A stretch of 64,000 nt of DNA from Rubripirellula reticaptiva. Its GTDB lineage: Bacteria > Planctomycetota > Planctomycetia > Pirellulales > Pirellulaceae. Position 1 is the first letter of the stretch, and the number at the start of each line of letters is the position of its first letter. Under the pieces are notes generated by a model that saw only the letters and a program-made list of their open reading frames with translations, did no database searches and was not told the DNA's origin. The DNA lies in NCBI RefSeq assembly GCF_007860175.1, contig NZ_SJPX01000003.1, forward strand, positions 507,380 to 571,379. Direction: 5' to 3'. Below, piece by piece: positions 26,523-36,614 of the stretch. A program made the position numbers and the translations under genes.

Positions 26523-26939
26523 ATGTTTTGCACCCGTCACCATAGAACACCTAATTGCAGTACCCGGAAAGCCGTTGCTGTCGTCGAACTAGCGATTTGC
26601 ATGCCGATTTTGGTCTTGGTTTTGTTCGCCACGATCGAAGCTTGCGTGATGCTACAACTGCAGCACAACTTGGCAATTACGGCTTATGAGGGCGCTAGAA
26701 TTGGCATCATGCCGGGGACCAACGCTACCAGTGTTCAAACGCAGTGTGAAATGTTGTTGGTTGACCGAGACATCGCTGGATATACCATCACCCTCGATCC
26801 ACCCGATCCATCGACAATGGATGTTGGCGATGCATTGACGGTGACAGTCGAAGCCGACTGCGTCGCTAACACCGTTCTAGCGGCGATGTTTTTTGACGGA
26901 AAAATACTCAGTGAGTCGGTCGTCATGCTTGCCGAATGA
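26523..26939 (+). CDS. TadE-like pseudopilin/pilus assembly protein
   Basis: About 138 residues. The N-terminal basic stretch (RHHRTPNCSTRKA) leads to the TadE helix AVAVVELAICMPILVLVLFATIEACVML, with the Glu five residues into the hydrophobic run, and then to a small periplasmic domain of about 80 residues. TadE proteins act as minor pseudopilins of tight-adherence pili and are cleaved by a prepilin peptidase. The frame is open upstream to 26289, but the ATG at 26523 gives the normal N-terminus. First of three clustered Tad-like genes. Confidence 0.85.
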   Translation: MFCTRHHRTPNCSTRKAVAVVELAICMPILVLVLFATIEACVMLQLQHNLAITAYEGARIGIMPGTNATSVQTQCEMLLVDRDIAGYTITLDPPDPSTMDVGDALTVTVEADCVANTVLAAMFFDGKILSESVVMLAE

Positions 26940-26993
26940 CCCTTTCACCTGGCACCCCTGCCGATTCTTATCATACACCTGCGAGCTAACGCG

Positions 26994-28109
26994 ATGAAAA
27001 GTATATCCAATCAGCATCGAGCCGGATCGGCGATGGTGGCGGTCGTCATTTTGGTGTCCGCCCTGTTCGTTGTCGCCGCGATGGTGATCAACCTCGCGCA
27101 CATTCAAGTCGTCAATGCAAAGGTCCAAATTGTCGCCGATGCGTCAGCGCGTGCTGCGGGACGAGTTTACGCAGAAACCGGCAATGAAGCCCATGCCTTG
27201 GTTGCCGCTCAGCAGCTCGCCGCGATGAATCCGATTCAGTCGGTGGTCGTACCGATCGAAGCAGGCGATCTGGAGTACGGGTTGAGTACGCGAAATTCCA
27301 AGAATAAAGCTTATACATTCACTGCAGCCGAAAACGGCAACTCCGTCCGTGTGACGACCAATGCGTTCGCCAACGGTAGCGGTACTGGCGTTTCAACTGT
27401 TTTTCCCGCGTTCGGCCAGGGCATGGAGATCCGACCGGCCCGCACCGCTACCAACACTCAATCGACGCTTGACGTGTGCTTGATCGTCGACCGCAGCGGA
27501 TCCATGCGGTATGCAGCAAATGAAGATAGCCGCAGCGGGTCACGGCCGGCTTCCGAACCATCGGGTTGGAGCGCGGGTGATCCGGTGGCACCCAACAGTC
27601 GCTGGCTTGACCTGGTTGCGTCGGTCAATGGTTTTTGTGACGAGCTATCGCTGACTGCAAAGTCCGAAAAAATTGGTTTGGTCAGCTACGCGAGTGATGT
27701 CACCCGCGAAGTGGACCTGACCACGGACTATTCGGAAATCAGTGCCTCCAACTTTGCGATTTCATCCAGTTATTACAATGGGATGACCAATGTCGGTGGG
27801 GGCATCGAAGACGGATTGCTCGCGGTAACGCATCCAAAATACGCGCGGCCTTGGGCCAACAATGCTTTGGTGCTGATGAGCGACGGGAATCACAACACCG
27901 GTACTGATCCCCTGGAAGCGGCAGCTTCTGCAGCGAGCCAACAAGTTCCGATTTACACCGTCAGCTTCAGTGATGAAGCGGATCAAGTCCTGATGCAGCA
28001 AATTGCGGATATGACCGGCGGTACGCACTACCACGCCGTTGATGCTGCCCAGTTAAACGAAGCGTTTCGAAACATTGCGCGACGACTGCCGTCGATGCTG
28101 ACCGAATAG
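26994..28109 (+). CDS. TadG-like protein with a von Willebrand factor A domain
   Basis: A 371-residue protein: an N-terminal Tad/flp-like transmembrane segment (about 10-35: AGSAMVAVVILVSALFVVAAMVINLAHIQ) with the following QIVADASARAAGRV motif, a small beta region, then a vWA domain from about 155 to 365 with the MIDAS motif DRSGSM and later MTNVGGGIED and LMSDGNHNTG. This is the usual TadG layout: a membrane-anchored adhesive or assembly subunit that binds a metal ion. It lies 54 bases after the first TadE gene and 8 bases before the next. Confidence 0.9.
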   Translation: MKSISNQHRAGSAMVAVVILVSALFVVAAMVINLAHIQVVNAKVQIVADASARAAGRVYAETGNEAHALVAAQQLAAMNPIQSVVVPIEAGDLEYGLSTRNSKNKAYTFTAAENGNSVRVTTNAFANGSGTGVSTVFPAFGQGMEIRPARTATNTQSTLDVCLIVDRSGSMRYAANEDSRSGSRPASEPSGWSAGDPVAPNSRWLDLVASVNGFCDELSLTAKSEKIGLVSYASDVTREVDLTTDYSEISASNFAISSSYYNGMTNVGGGIEDGLLAVTHPKYARPWANNALVLMSDGNHNTGTDPLEAAASAASQQVPIYTVSFSDEADQVLMQQIADMTGGTHYHAVDAAQLNEAFRNIARRLPSMLTE

Positions 28110-28117
28110 GATTTCCG

Positions 28118-28567
28118 ATGTCTGCTGTCCGTCAAAGAACCGTCAATCGTCATCCTCAACGTCACGGTGCAGTCGTGGTTGAGTTTGCGATCGCGATCAG
28201 TATTTTGTTGCTGCTCGTCTTCGCGTCGCTTGAGCTTTTTCGGCTAAATATGCTCAAGCACTCCGTCGAACAAGCCTCGTACCAGGCGGCGCGAAAAGGC
28301 ATTATCATCGGTGCAAAGGTCAAGGACGTTGAGCAAGAAGCTAAGAACCATCTCGCCAATCTAGGCGTTTCTAACGCGGCGGTGACAATCAGTCCTGGGA
28401 CGATCACTGACGACACGCAAGTGGTCCAAGTTGACATTGACGTTCCGATCACCGGCAATAGTTGGGTCTCACCAGTCTATTTTTTCGGCAATATCCATGG
28501 AAAAACACGCATGCTTGCCGAACGTGCCGCCGCAGACATGATGGGAACGGTCGCACCACCGCCTTGA
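28118..28567 (+). CDS. TadE-like pilus assembly protein
   Basis: A 149-residue protein with a basic N-terminus (RQRTVNRHPQRHG), then the TadE helix AVVVEFAIAISILLLLVFASLELFR with Glu near its start, then a periplasmic domain with SVEQASYQAARKGIIIGAK and a beta segment. It follows the vWA gene by eight bases, so the three Tad-like genes likely form one transcript. No TadA ATPase or TadB/C genes are in the window, so these would depend on a secretion machine elsewhere. Confidence 0.9.
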   Translation: MSAVRQRTVNRHPQRHGAVVVEFAIAISILLLLVFASLELFRLNMLKHSVEQASYQAARKGIIIGAKVKDVEQEAKNHLANLGVSNAAVTISPGTITDDTQVVQVDIDVPITGNSWVSPVYFFGNIHGKTRMLAERAAADMMGTVAPPP

Positions 28568-29028
28568 CCACCATCATCGGATGCAGTGAATGGAACTCAG
28601 TTGATCGGGTGTGTTTAACCACAAATCACACGTCGATGGTGGTATCAATTTAACACATCAACGGAAGTCACGACGTTTCGTGGTTGAATCGCCATTGCAC
28701 TCAGCTATCGGATTGAGCAGTCGCAATGATGCGATCCAGAAACGGTCGGAAAAGGTCCGCGTAGGTTCCGTCAATCAAGTCAACACGGTCAATCAACGGT
28801 GACATCCGCAATGAATTCATCAAGTGTCCGCGTGCAGTGGCGGAGTGACCTGGAAACTCGGGTGGATTGTCGGCATGGGAGTGAGGGATCGCTCTTCAGA
28901 TAGACGAATCAATTCTTGCCGTTGAGGGAAAATTGCGTGATCGACCATCTGGAATATGCGTCGTCGGAATGAGCACAATCGAGTAACTATTCAAGCTTTT
29001 TGTCGGACGCCGTCCAAGTGATCTGCCT
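28568..29028. other. Intergenic region between the Tad-like genes and a pseudogene
   Basis: About 460 bases with only short, incoherent ORFs. Nothing recognised. Confidence 0.4.
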
Positions 29029-29977
29029 GCAAATGTTTTCGTTGCACTTGTCGCAATTAGGCTAGGAATATCAGGGATGACCGCACTGTGGGCGGCTACC
29101 GTCGATGTGCTTGTTCCGGCGTATCCAAACCCTTGTTGTGATGGTGGCGCAAACATGTGGTCGGCACTGATTTCGACCGCAAGTGATCCGAATTGCAACT
29201 TTCAGTTACACGTCATTTTCAATCCAGCGTCTGGACCGGGAACGTCACGTGATGGCAACCATGTGGATGCCTCCGGAGCGGGACCGTTGCGAGATCTACG
29301 AGGTGCCGGCGGGATCACATACGGATACGTGGCGACGGGATTCGGCGACCGATCCATTGCGGTAGTCAAAGCCTAGATTGATGCGTACCTTACCGGGCAC
29401 TGTGCCGGTTTTGTCGATGGACTGTTCTTCGATGAAATGTCCAACGACTTGGCGGACGTCGGATCCTTTCAAGATTCAAACGGCGATGTCGATTCGGTTC
29501 AGTCGGGTGTCCACACGTTCGGCAATCCCGGCACAACCTTTGTGAACAATCCGAGTTCGCAATCTACCTTCACGGCAGCCGACTATGTCGATTCGCTCGA
29601 CACAATTGTTTCGTTTGAAAGCACCAGCAACGATTACACCAGCAACTACAAGTCGTTTCTTTATCGAGAGGGCTTGGCAAGTAAGAAAATGGTTCCCATC
29701 GTCCACACCCAGGCAGATTGGAATCGGTCACTTGTTGAAACGGCGTCGCAGCGAGGTGCCGGCTTCTTATACGTGACGAATGGCTCCATGGCAGGCGACG
29801 ATAATCCTTATGACACGTTGTCGACCTTCTGGACTGATATGGCGGATTGGTGTTTCGGCGTTCAATGCAAGCGATGTTCCTGAACCATCAACAATGGCGA
29901 TTGGCTGGATGGCTTTTGTTGACATTGATTCGCAGACGACCGCTGCGTCGAGTTTGTCGAATTGTTTGAAAGTTTGA
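29029..29977 (+). pseudogene. Broken spherulation-specific family 4 protein with PEP-CTERM signal, copy 2
   Basis: The protein can be followed from a signal-peptide-like segment (FVALVAIRLGISG) through LWAATVDVLVPAYPNPCCDGG, FNPASGPGTSRDGNHVDASG and GYVATGFGDRSIAVVKA to a TAG at 29374-29376. It continues in the same frame with IDAYLTGHCAGFVDGLFFDEMSND up to a stop at 29883. The C-terminus lies in another frame: NASDVPEPSTMAIG (VPEPST at 29875-29892) is a PEP-CTERM sorting signal followed by a hydrophobic segment. So one nonsense mutation and one frameshift (about 29850-29870) break the gene. No good ATG at the original start remains. Confidence 0.82.
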
Positions 29978-30433
29978 CGCTGGATGTCGCGCGGCCGTTT
30001 GGTGGCTTCATGGAAGTGAGGCCTTCAAGCTGATTTGGCTGCGGGCTACTTTTCAAGTCGAAACTATCCTGCGAGTTAGCCGTTCGCTCTATCCGGCTAT
30101 GGCTGCTGTTGCCGGCTATGGCTTGCTTGCGATACCGCTTGCAATTGCTGTTGGCCAAGGTTCTCGGGTCAGCAGACTGCGTTTTCGTGCGGTCTTCGAC
30201 AGCGCATCTCATTCGTTTTTTGTGGTCGACCATAACGGTTGATTTGCCGACGTCAATTGTCGAACCTGTTTGTCCTTAGGATACCAGCGTGAAGAACGAT
30301 TGAAGATGCGGTTGACCGACATCACGCCGCGGTTGTCACATGGCTGAATTATTGTCAGGTTTTTCTCATTTTGGTCGTCAATGCTCGCGACTGGTGCTAG
30401 CGGTCGTGTTAAGAGTCGGTTGGTTCGATCGAT

Positions 30434-30628
30434 GTGGTCAGTGAGGTGGGGGGCGGCAGTCCCTTCATCATTCCGCTGCCGTCCCATCCGCTCGGCAAAT
30501 GTGAGATCAAAGTTCAGACGGCCGGATCGCGAATCGTCAGCGGCCTGCCGTTTTCGCTCGGTGAACTGTCAGAGGGCGTTCAGAAAGCGATCGCGGCCAG
30601 CGACGATGTCGTGAACATCGCTAAGTGA
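30434..30628 (+). pseudogene. Possible C-terminal remnant of a lost gene
   Basis: A 64-residue open frame with coding-like composition (FIIPLPSHPLGKCEIKVQTAG, LGELSEGVQKAIAASDDVVN) ending at 30628. It has no plausible start context and no family match that I recognise. The rest of 29978-30739 shows nothing coherent. It fits the general decay of this region. Confidence 0.35.
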
Positions 30629-30739
30629 CCGGAAATTAGCAGCGTTGATCCAGGGTGGCTAGTAATTTCCCATTGCCAGACGGTAACATTTGCTCCATTG
30701 TTAATCTCTTTGGCACATTTTGTTCACGAGTATCATGCG

Positions 30740-31462
30740 ATGGGTAGAGGATTTGAGGTCCGCAAAGTTTCGATGGCCAAAACGGCCGCGCAAAAGTCGA
30801 AAGTCTATTCAAAGTACGGCAAGCAGTTGTATGTGATGGCGAAGAATTCGGGGGCGGACCCGGACTGCAATCCTTCGCTTCGCACATTGATTGAGAAAGC
30901 CAAACGCGACCAAGTGCCCGCGCACGTGATCGAAAAAGCGCTGGAAAAAGCGAACGGAGTCGGTGGCGAAGACTATATCGCCGCACGCTACGAAGGTTTT
31001 GGCCCGGGTGGTTGCAGCGTGATCATTGATTGTCTGACCGACAACAACATGCGAACAATCACCGATGTTCGAAATTGTTTCACGAAGACTGGATCAAAGC
31101 TGGGGGCGCCCGGGTCCGTCGCTCACAGTTTTGACCACTTCGCGATTCTGTCGTTCAAGGGTGAAGACGAAGAGCATTTGCTTGAAGCGATGCTGAATGC
31201 GGAAGTCGATGTTACCGAAATCGAGTGCGAGAACGGAAACCTAACTCTGTTTGCTCCGGCGACCGAACACCACAAGGCAAAACAGGCGTTGTTAGAGGCC
31301 ATTCCCGACGTTCAATTGGAAGTCGACGAAATCACGTTTGTGCCGCAAATGAGTGCCGAGGTTTCAGCAGACGATGTGCCATTGTTCGAGAAGTTCATGA
31401 ACATGCTAAACGACTGTGACGATGTCCAAGACATCTACCACAACGCAATTTTGCCAGCGTAG
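30740..31462 (+). CDS. YebC/PmpR-family protein
   Basis: A 240-residue protein: [28 protein letters not shown] at the N-terminus, then [25 protein letters not shown] and the family core [42 protein letters not shown]. The conserved GPGG and DN.NRT-like segments are present (here DNNMRT). YebC-type proteins were described as DNA-binding regulators; recent work also ties them to ribosome function at hard-to-translate sequences. The ATG at 30740 is chosen by the conserved MGR start; the frame is open back to 30698. The 3' end overlaps the convergent PqqD-M50-HlyD gene by 28 bases. Confidence 0.93.
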   Translation: MGRGFEVRKVSMAKTAAQKSKVYSKYGKQLYVMAKNSGADPDCNPSLRTLIEKAKRDQVPAHVIEKALEKANGVGGEDYIAARYEGFGPGGCSVIIDCLTDNNMRTITDVRNCFTKTGSKLGAPGSVAHSFDHFAILSFKGEDEEHLLEAMLNAEVDVTEIECENGNLTLFAPATEHHKAKQALLEAIPDVQLEVDEITFVPQMSAEVSADDVPLFEKFMNMLNDCDDVQDIYHNAILPA

Positions 31463-33663
31463 TCGTCGGCGAGGCTCCAAATCTTGGTGGCGACACTGCG
31501 TGGATAGCGGCCAGGTTCAACTTGGCCGGTGACGCCCGCTGGCAACCGATCGGCGTTGGACAGCAAGGCTCGTGCTGCGAAGCGTGGCTGGACGAGTTCA
31601 ACGTCGTCGGCCGATTCTGTACTGGCTGATCTCGTGTCTGCCGATCCAACGCCGGCTGCATGCCGGACGGCGAGGGGGCCGCCACCGCTGGCCATCAATC
31701 GCGGATCGGTTTTGATTTCGGCATGCGGCTGGATCAGCGTCAAGGTTGCCGTAACGTCGCTAGGGAAACTCGACGATACGAAACGCACCTCGCGACCAAG
31801 TCGTTCGGCGAAGTACTCTCCGTCGTTTTGAGCGATCGAGACGATGACTTCTTTGTTTGCCGGATCGACGATTTGCAAAATCGCATTTCCTTCGGAAAGA
31901 TAGACTCCCATTTGGTCGTTCAATCGCCGCCGGGAATCAAGCGTCATGACTGTGCCTGCGATTGGGGCTCGTAAAGTCAGTTGTTCGATTCGTGACTCGG
32001 TTTCAGACAGTCGCGCGGCCAACGCATCTGCAGTCGCGATCTCTGCCTGATAGGTCGCAATGTTGCCGGCCAATTGCTCCTTTCGAGCTCGCAGACGGGT
32101 GATTTCCATGGTCGCCCGCATTCGTTTTGCTTGGGAAAGCAGTTCGACGTTCTCGAGTCGGGCCAACGGTTGCCCTGGGGTGACAACTTGGCCTTCGGCG
32201 ACGAACAATTCGGCCACAAAACCATCGGCTCCGGCACGGATGGTTTCAGCATTGGCGAACCCAACGACAGCGGGCGCGGACACACCGACTGGCCACGGCA
32301 TGATCATTGCAGCAGTTAACATCGCGAAGCCGCACGGTGCCGTTCGTGTCAATAAATAACGGCGACAATTGGCGGACTGAATCGTTCGCTGAGATAAGAA
32401 TCGAATCGTTCGCAACGCTGGAATCCCCCACCACATCGCCAGACTGATGATGGCCAGAATCAAACCGAATCCGTGCATCAAATGTGCCGCCGCTACTGCT
32501 AAACCGATGCATACGATCACTCGCCATACCGATGCCGCGATTCCGTAGACAATCAGTGTCTTCCACCGATGTGCGATGTCCATCGATAGAGTTGTGTTTC
32601 GTCCTAACAGCCAGCGGTTGGACAGTTGCGACAGGACTTGTCGTGACGACGCTGCCAAGTTGGGAAGGTCCAGCATGTCGGAAAGCAGATAGTAGCCGTC
32701 GAAACGCATTAGAAAGTTGGCATTGAACAGTAGCGTTGTCAAACTACCCGTCAGCATCACATTGAACAGATGAAACCGCATGACAGGATCGGTTACGTGA
32801 GTCCAGATGATCGCCGCGATCGCAGCAACGGTGAGTTCGGCTAACATCCCCGCCGCGGATACAGCGATTCGGTGCCGTCTCGATGCAAAGCTCCAACATG
32901 ATGTGACGTCGACGTAGGGGACCGGGACGAACAAGATGAACACAACGCCGAACTCACGCACTCGCCCACCCAGCCGGTCACAAACGATCGCGTGACCCAA
33001 TTCATGAACAATCTTTAGCCCTATGAACGTGGCCAACAACCATACTGCAGAGTTTGCCGACACGACTCCATCAAGGGACTGCGCAATTGCGGCTCGGTCA
33101 TCAAGAACGAACCACGCCGCGACAAAAAACAAAACGGCCAACAGCACCAGCGTGAAACGCCGTTTCACACACTCGAACCGAATACAAAACCGTTCGAATC
33201 GCTCGCCGGGTGATCCGAGCGGAACTTTCAAGAACAGTGGATTTGCATTCGCAGTTGCCGCAGCTCGACGGGCGCTGGACCGTTGATCTTGTAATCCCGA
33301 AACGTGATCAATCGTTCGGCCCTGCGAATCGACTGCGACCGCCAAACGACTGTCGATCAGCCATCGGCACGTGTCAGCAGCTTCGGCCATCGTGATTGCC
33401 GACTCGCCCATACGCGTAGCAATTTGCGAAACCGCACTGTGCAACGTGGTGTTCCCGTCCATCAGCGACATAAGTGCGTACTGGGTCAGGCCGATTTGAA
33501 AGAAATCGGACGAGACCGAATCTTCGACGATGTAGGATGTTTCAGCGTCTTTACTGGAGGGCATGATTTTGAGGTCACGTCGCAGCTTCAAGCGAGTGTT
33601 CGCCAGCTCAAAAGTATCAGCATCAAACGCGACTTCACTGTCATTGGGATTTTGCGAGTTCAC
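31435..33663 (-). CDS. PqqD-like + M50 site-2-protease-like + HlyD fusion protein
   Basis: A 742-residue protein. The GTG start at 33663 overlaps the TAG stop of the upstream gene by one base, which favours it over the TTG at 33693. Residues about 35-105 form a PqqD-like winged-helix domain ([40 protein letters not shown]). Then come several membrane helices with [14 protein letters not shown] (an HEXXH site of the M50 family) and [20 protein letters not shown], the second conserved block with its Asp. From about 495 on, a HlyD/biotin-lipoyl adaptor: [25 protein letters not shown], a coiled-coil hairpin and [14 protein letters not shown]. Proteins of this type accompany peptide or adhesin export systems. 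Last gene of the secretion cluster. Confidence 0.88.
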   Translation of the reverse strand: MNSQNPNDSEVAFDADTFELANTRLKLRRDLKIMPSSKDAETSYIVEDSVSSDFFQIGLTQYALMSLMDGNTTLHSAVSQIATRMGESAITMAEAADTCRWLIDSRLAVAVDSQGRTIDHVSGLQDQRSSARRAAATANANPLFLKVPLGSPGERFERFCIRFECVKRRFTLVLLAVLFFVAAWFVLDDRAAIAQSLDGVVSANSAVWLLATFIGLKIVHELGHAIVCDRLGGRVREFGVVFILFVPVPYVDVTSCWSFASRRHRIAVSAAGMLAELTVAAIAAIIWTHVTDPVMRFHLFNVMLTGSLTTLLFNANFLMRFDGYYLLSDMLDLPNLAASSRQVLSQLSNRWLLGRNTTLSMDIAHRWKTLIVYGIAASVWRVIVCIGLAVAAAHLMHGFGLILAIISLAMWWGIPALRTIRFLSQRTIQSANCRRYLLTRTAPCGFAMLTAAMIMPWPVGVSAPAVVGFANAETIRAGADGFVAELFVAEGQVVTPGQPLARLENVELLSQAKRMRATMEITRLRARKEQLAGNIATYQAEIATADALAARLSETESRIEQLTLRAPIAGTVMTLDSRRRLNDQMGVYLSEGNAILQIVDPANKEVIVSIAQNDGEYFAERLGREVRFVSSSFPSDVTATLTLIQPHAEIKTDPRLMASGGGPLAVRHAAGVGSADTRSASTESADDVELVQPRFAARALLSNADRLPAGVTGQVEPGRYPRSVATKIWSLADDYAGKIALW

Positions 33664-35654
33664 TATCGGAAGCTCCCGTAGACGCTTTCCCAAGCATGGT
33701 GAAACATGACCCAGCCGAGTGGACGATGATCGGCGGTGATCTTTGTTGTCCCTCGCATTCCGGGTCGCAGACGGTTGCCGTCATTCTGCAGGATGACCTC
33801 TGCCAAAAACACATTGCGAGAGTTCCGAATTTCGGACATTGGACGCAGGTTGTCGACCTTTCCCGACAACGTGTCGAGCGGGTTACCGTCAATGGCCAGT
33901 CGTACGGACTGGCCCGGTTGAACGTAGGAAACGTCGCGTTCGGGGACTTCCAGTTCGGCTCGCAATGTGTCCAGCGGGGCCACTTGCATCAGTACATCGC
34001 CGACATGCACCATTGCGCCTCGAGCGTCATGCCAATCACCTTGCAAAACGATGCCGTCAACATCAGCGGTGATTTTTAGATGGTCGCGTTGATGGGCGAT
34101 CAAGTCCAGTTGGGCCGTCAACTGAGTGACTTCGAGTGATGCAATTTGGGTCGCCGATGGGTCCCGTAACGTTCGTTGAACATCAACCCGTTTGATCGCC
34201 CGTTCGCGTTGAGCGGACAAGTCGGCGTGCTTCAGTTCGAGTTCGACGCCATCCATTTCTGCCAGCACTTGTCCCTGCTTCACGTGGTCGCCGGGACGAA
34301 CGTGGGCCATCTTTAGGATGCCCGTGTGAGGCGCAGTGGCGAATCGCTGGGACGTTGGCTGCAGAATGGTTGGGCATTCAATTCGATGCGGCACGGGAAC
34401 GATCATCGCCGCGGCACCAATCAGCATGCCGGCGACCAGAATTGAAGGCCGGACCAAAGATCCCGCCACAGAAATTTTTCGTCGTGATCGTGCAACGACT
34501 CCTTCGCTCGAACGACGTGCGCCTGAAAGCCCATCAGCAAGGTACGGTGTTACGGTTTCGGCGAAGCGATGGCTGCCTGAGTTCGCCGGCGTTTCGGCAG
34601 CGAAACTGGCCATCCAGACACCGACCACGGTTCCCTTCGAAGTGACGAGGGGATAGCTGACGATACGCCCTACTTTCGTGGATTCTGCAAGCGATTGATG
34701 CGCTAATTGCATCAGTCCGGTTTCGGACCGATCAACACGGAAATCCGTTGACGATTCGCCCAGCGAATCGTACCGCACTAACGATTCAGACATAGCCGCG
34801 GTGATCAGTTTCGCGGTTGCAGCGCCTTGATCAACTTTGGTGGTCGAAGATATCCCTTCGATACGCGCTCGGCCATGTGATACCGCGACAGAGTCCCGAT
34901 CGACCGAGTAGGGACGGCAACTGCCCAGTACGACTGATTCGGCGTTTAGAAAGTCGGCGATTCGGTTCGCGGCGATCAGGTGTGCGTCCGCCAAGTCGGT
35001 TGCCGATGCCATCTCGGCTAGCAATTCCGCGATCGCAGCTGTCGCATCTGCCTGCCAGTCGGTTTCACGAAGGGTACAGCGGTCATCGAATCGTTGTACG
35101 CATGCAGCAGCGAGCTGCCCGACCAGCAGGAACGGTTCGACATCTCGGGCTGGCAGTTCTAACACCAATGAAATGCATTCGGCGTCCGTGGCGTTTGCCG
35201 AAATCGGGATGCATAAAACCGATAGCGGCGTCAGAAAGGCAACTTGGGCTGTGTTGGTCTCGAATGTTTTCTGGATCGTTGGCAGGAAGGTCGAATGAGA
35301 CAAAGCGAGGTTTTGTGATGCCAATCGATGGTGCTCACTTACGATCTCGATTGACTCGGCGTTTTCCGTTTGAGCAATTCCTACCCAGATCGCATTCGTG
35401 ACACCACTAACGGCTCGAACGAGAAGACCTAGCATTTCGGCGCGATCAATCGACGCCGTGGACAATGTTTGTAGTCGACGTTGCAAAGAGTCAATCGAGA
35501 GGTCTTCGTGGGAAGCATGCGCAGCGTCAAAGCGAAAATCGTCAGCCAGGTGGCAAGTCGCTGAACGTACTTCGCTGTTCGTCACGGTGGGCGACGAACG
35601 TCGATGCCGCTCGGCGTCGGTTGGTTTCTCAGGCTTTGCAGAGGACAGGTTCAA
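33663..35654 (-). CDS. GAF-like domain + HlyD membrane-fusion protein
   Basis: A 663-residue protein. The N-terminal half (about 60-400) contains one or two GAF-like sensor folds (SIDRAEMLGLLVRAVSGVTNAIWVGIAQ; ATDLADAHLIAANRIADFLNAESVVLGSCRP), probably cytoplasmic. A transmembrane helix at about 410-428 (SILVAGMLIGAAAMIVPV) precedes a HlyD adaptor: FATAPHTGILKMAHVRPGDHVKQGQVLAEMDG (lipoyl), a hairpin at about 480-550, and VGDVLMQVAPLDTLRAELEVPERDVSYVQPGQ. Sensor plus adaptor in one chain suggests transport gated by a cytoplasmic ligand; this is inference. The open frame begins at a TTG; no better start is visible before residue 74. Its stop overlaps the next start (TAGTG). Confidence 0.85.
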   Translation of the reverse strand: MNLSSAKPEKPTDAERHRRSSPTVTNSEVRSATCHLADDFRFDAAHASHEDLSIDSLQRRLQTLSTASIDRAEMLGLLVRAVSGVTNAIWVGIAQTENAESIEIVSEHHRLASQNLALSHSTFLPTIQKTFETNTAQVAFLTPLSVLCIPISANATDAECISLVLELPARDVEPFLLVGQLAAACVQRFDDRCTLRETDWQADATAAIAELLAEMASATDLADAHLIAANRIADFLNAESVVLGSCRPYSVDRDSVAVSHGRARIEGISSTTKVDQGAATAKLITAAMSESLVRYDSLGESSTDFRVDRSETGLMQLAHQSLAESTKVGRIVSYPLVTSKGTVVGVWMASFAAETPANSGSHRFAETVTPYLADGLSGARRSSEGVVARSRRKISVAGSLVRPSILVAGMLIGAAAMIVPVPHRIECPTILQPTSQRFATAPHTGILKMAHVRPGDHVKQGQVLAEMDGVELELKHADLSAQRERAIKRVDVQRTLRDPSATQIASLEVTQLTAQLDLIAHQRDHLKITADVDGIVLQGDWHDARGAMVHVGDVLMQVAPLDTLRAELEVPERDVSYVQPGQSVRLAIDGNPLDTLSGKVDNLRPMSEIRNSRNVFLAEVILQNDGNRLRPGMRGTTKITADHRPLGWVMFHHAWESVYGSFR

Positions 35655-35708
35655 AACGATTGCTCTCGAAAAAAGATATTTTGTTAGAGACGAAGGTCGC
35701 CTTTCCCA

Positions 35709-36542
35709 TCAACGTCGCTGGGCAACTTGAGCGGTCTCGCGCTGCAGGACGCATCGAACGCCGCTGCGATAAGTTCCATCGCGGTTGTCGATCAGCACTT
35801 CGACGCGGACGGTTCCACTGCTCGAGTCTGTTACGGCGGCGATGTAGTCGATTTTCGCGGTCACCGTTTGATTGGTTTCTGGAAAATGGATCGCCAACGC
35901 CTCACCGACTCGAAGCGGTGCGGCGATCTGGGTCGCCAAGTCGTAACGAACTCGCAATTGATCTAGCCTGACCAGCTTTGCAACGTAACCGTCTGTCGCG
36001 TTGACTCGCTCGCCCACTGAAACAGGGAGTTCAACGACGACCCCGTCAAACGGTGCCACGACTGAGCGACGCCGAATTTGCGACTGAATTTGAGCGATTT
36101 CCTGCTTGGCGACCTGCAGTTGATCTTCGGCACTTTGGCGACCCGCCATCGCGACTGCGACGTCTAGCTTGGCATCGATCACTTCCTGGTCGCTGGCGTG
36201 TTCCTTTTCGTGCAACAGTTCAAGTTGTGATAGGTGGTTCTGGCGATGAGCGAGCGTGGCTTCCGCAGCTGCTAGATTGCCGCGACTATTCCAGCGCGCT
36301 TCTGCGGCGGCGAGAGAAGCACGCAGGACCCCTGAGTCAAGTGCACAAATTAACTCGCCCGAGCGAACTTGGGCACCTTCACGAATTCCGATTTCGGCCA
36401 AGACGCCCGAGTCGGCAACCGCCAATTCAACCTGTTCGACCGGGCGAGTGAATCCTTCGTGCGCATGAAGTTCTGCCATGCTAGTGGAGGCAATCGCGAT
36501 CAAAGACGCTATTGCGATTGCTACGATTGATTTGATTCGCAT
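35709..36542 (-). CDS. Periplasmic adaptor (HlyD/RND-type membrane-fusion protein)
   Basis: A 277-residue protein with a signal peptide or anchor (IVAIAIASLIAIASTSMAELHA). It shows the adaptor pattern: lipoyl half GVLAEIGIREGAQVRSGELICALDS, an alpha-hairpin (about 75-150, LAAAEARWNSRGNLAAAEATLAH to AKQEIAQIQSQIR) and the second lipoyl half SVVAPFDGVVVELPVSVGERVNATDGYVAKLVRLDQLRVRYDL, then a beta-barrel. The ATG at 36542 is chosen over a GTG at 36566. It would bridge an inner-membrane pump and the TolC-like outer-membrane protein encoded two genes upstream. Confidence 0.9.
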   Translation of the reverse strand: MRIKSIVAIAIASLIAIASTSMAELHAHEGFTRPVEQVELAVADSGVLAEIGIREGAQVRSGELICALDSGVLRASLAAAEARWNSRGNLAAAEATLAHRQNHLSQLELLHEKEHASDQEVIDAKLDVAVAMAGRQSAEDQLQVAKQEIAQIQSQIRRRSVVAPFDGVVVELPVSVGERVNATDGYVAKLVRLDQLRVRYDLATQIAAPLRVGEALAIHFPETNQTVTAKIDYIAAVTDSSSGTVRVEVLIDNRDGTYRSGVRCVLQRETAQVAQRR

Positions 36543-36614
36543 GTCGAAAACTCGGCAAGTTGACACCTGCAGCTCGGATTGCGGCAGGCGAGGTAGGTTT
36601 GCTAGTAAAATTGG

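Noticed and set aside
29374-29376. In-frame TAG in the second spherulin-4-like gene read as recoding (pyrrolysine or similar)
   Set aside because: The paralogous copy has GAC here, a further frameshift lies downstream and the start is lost, so a plain pseudogene is simpler.
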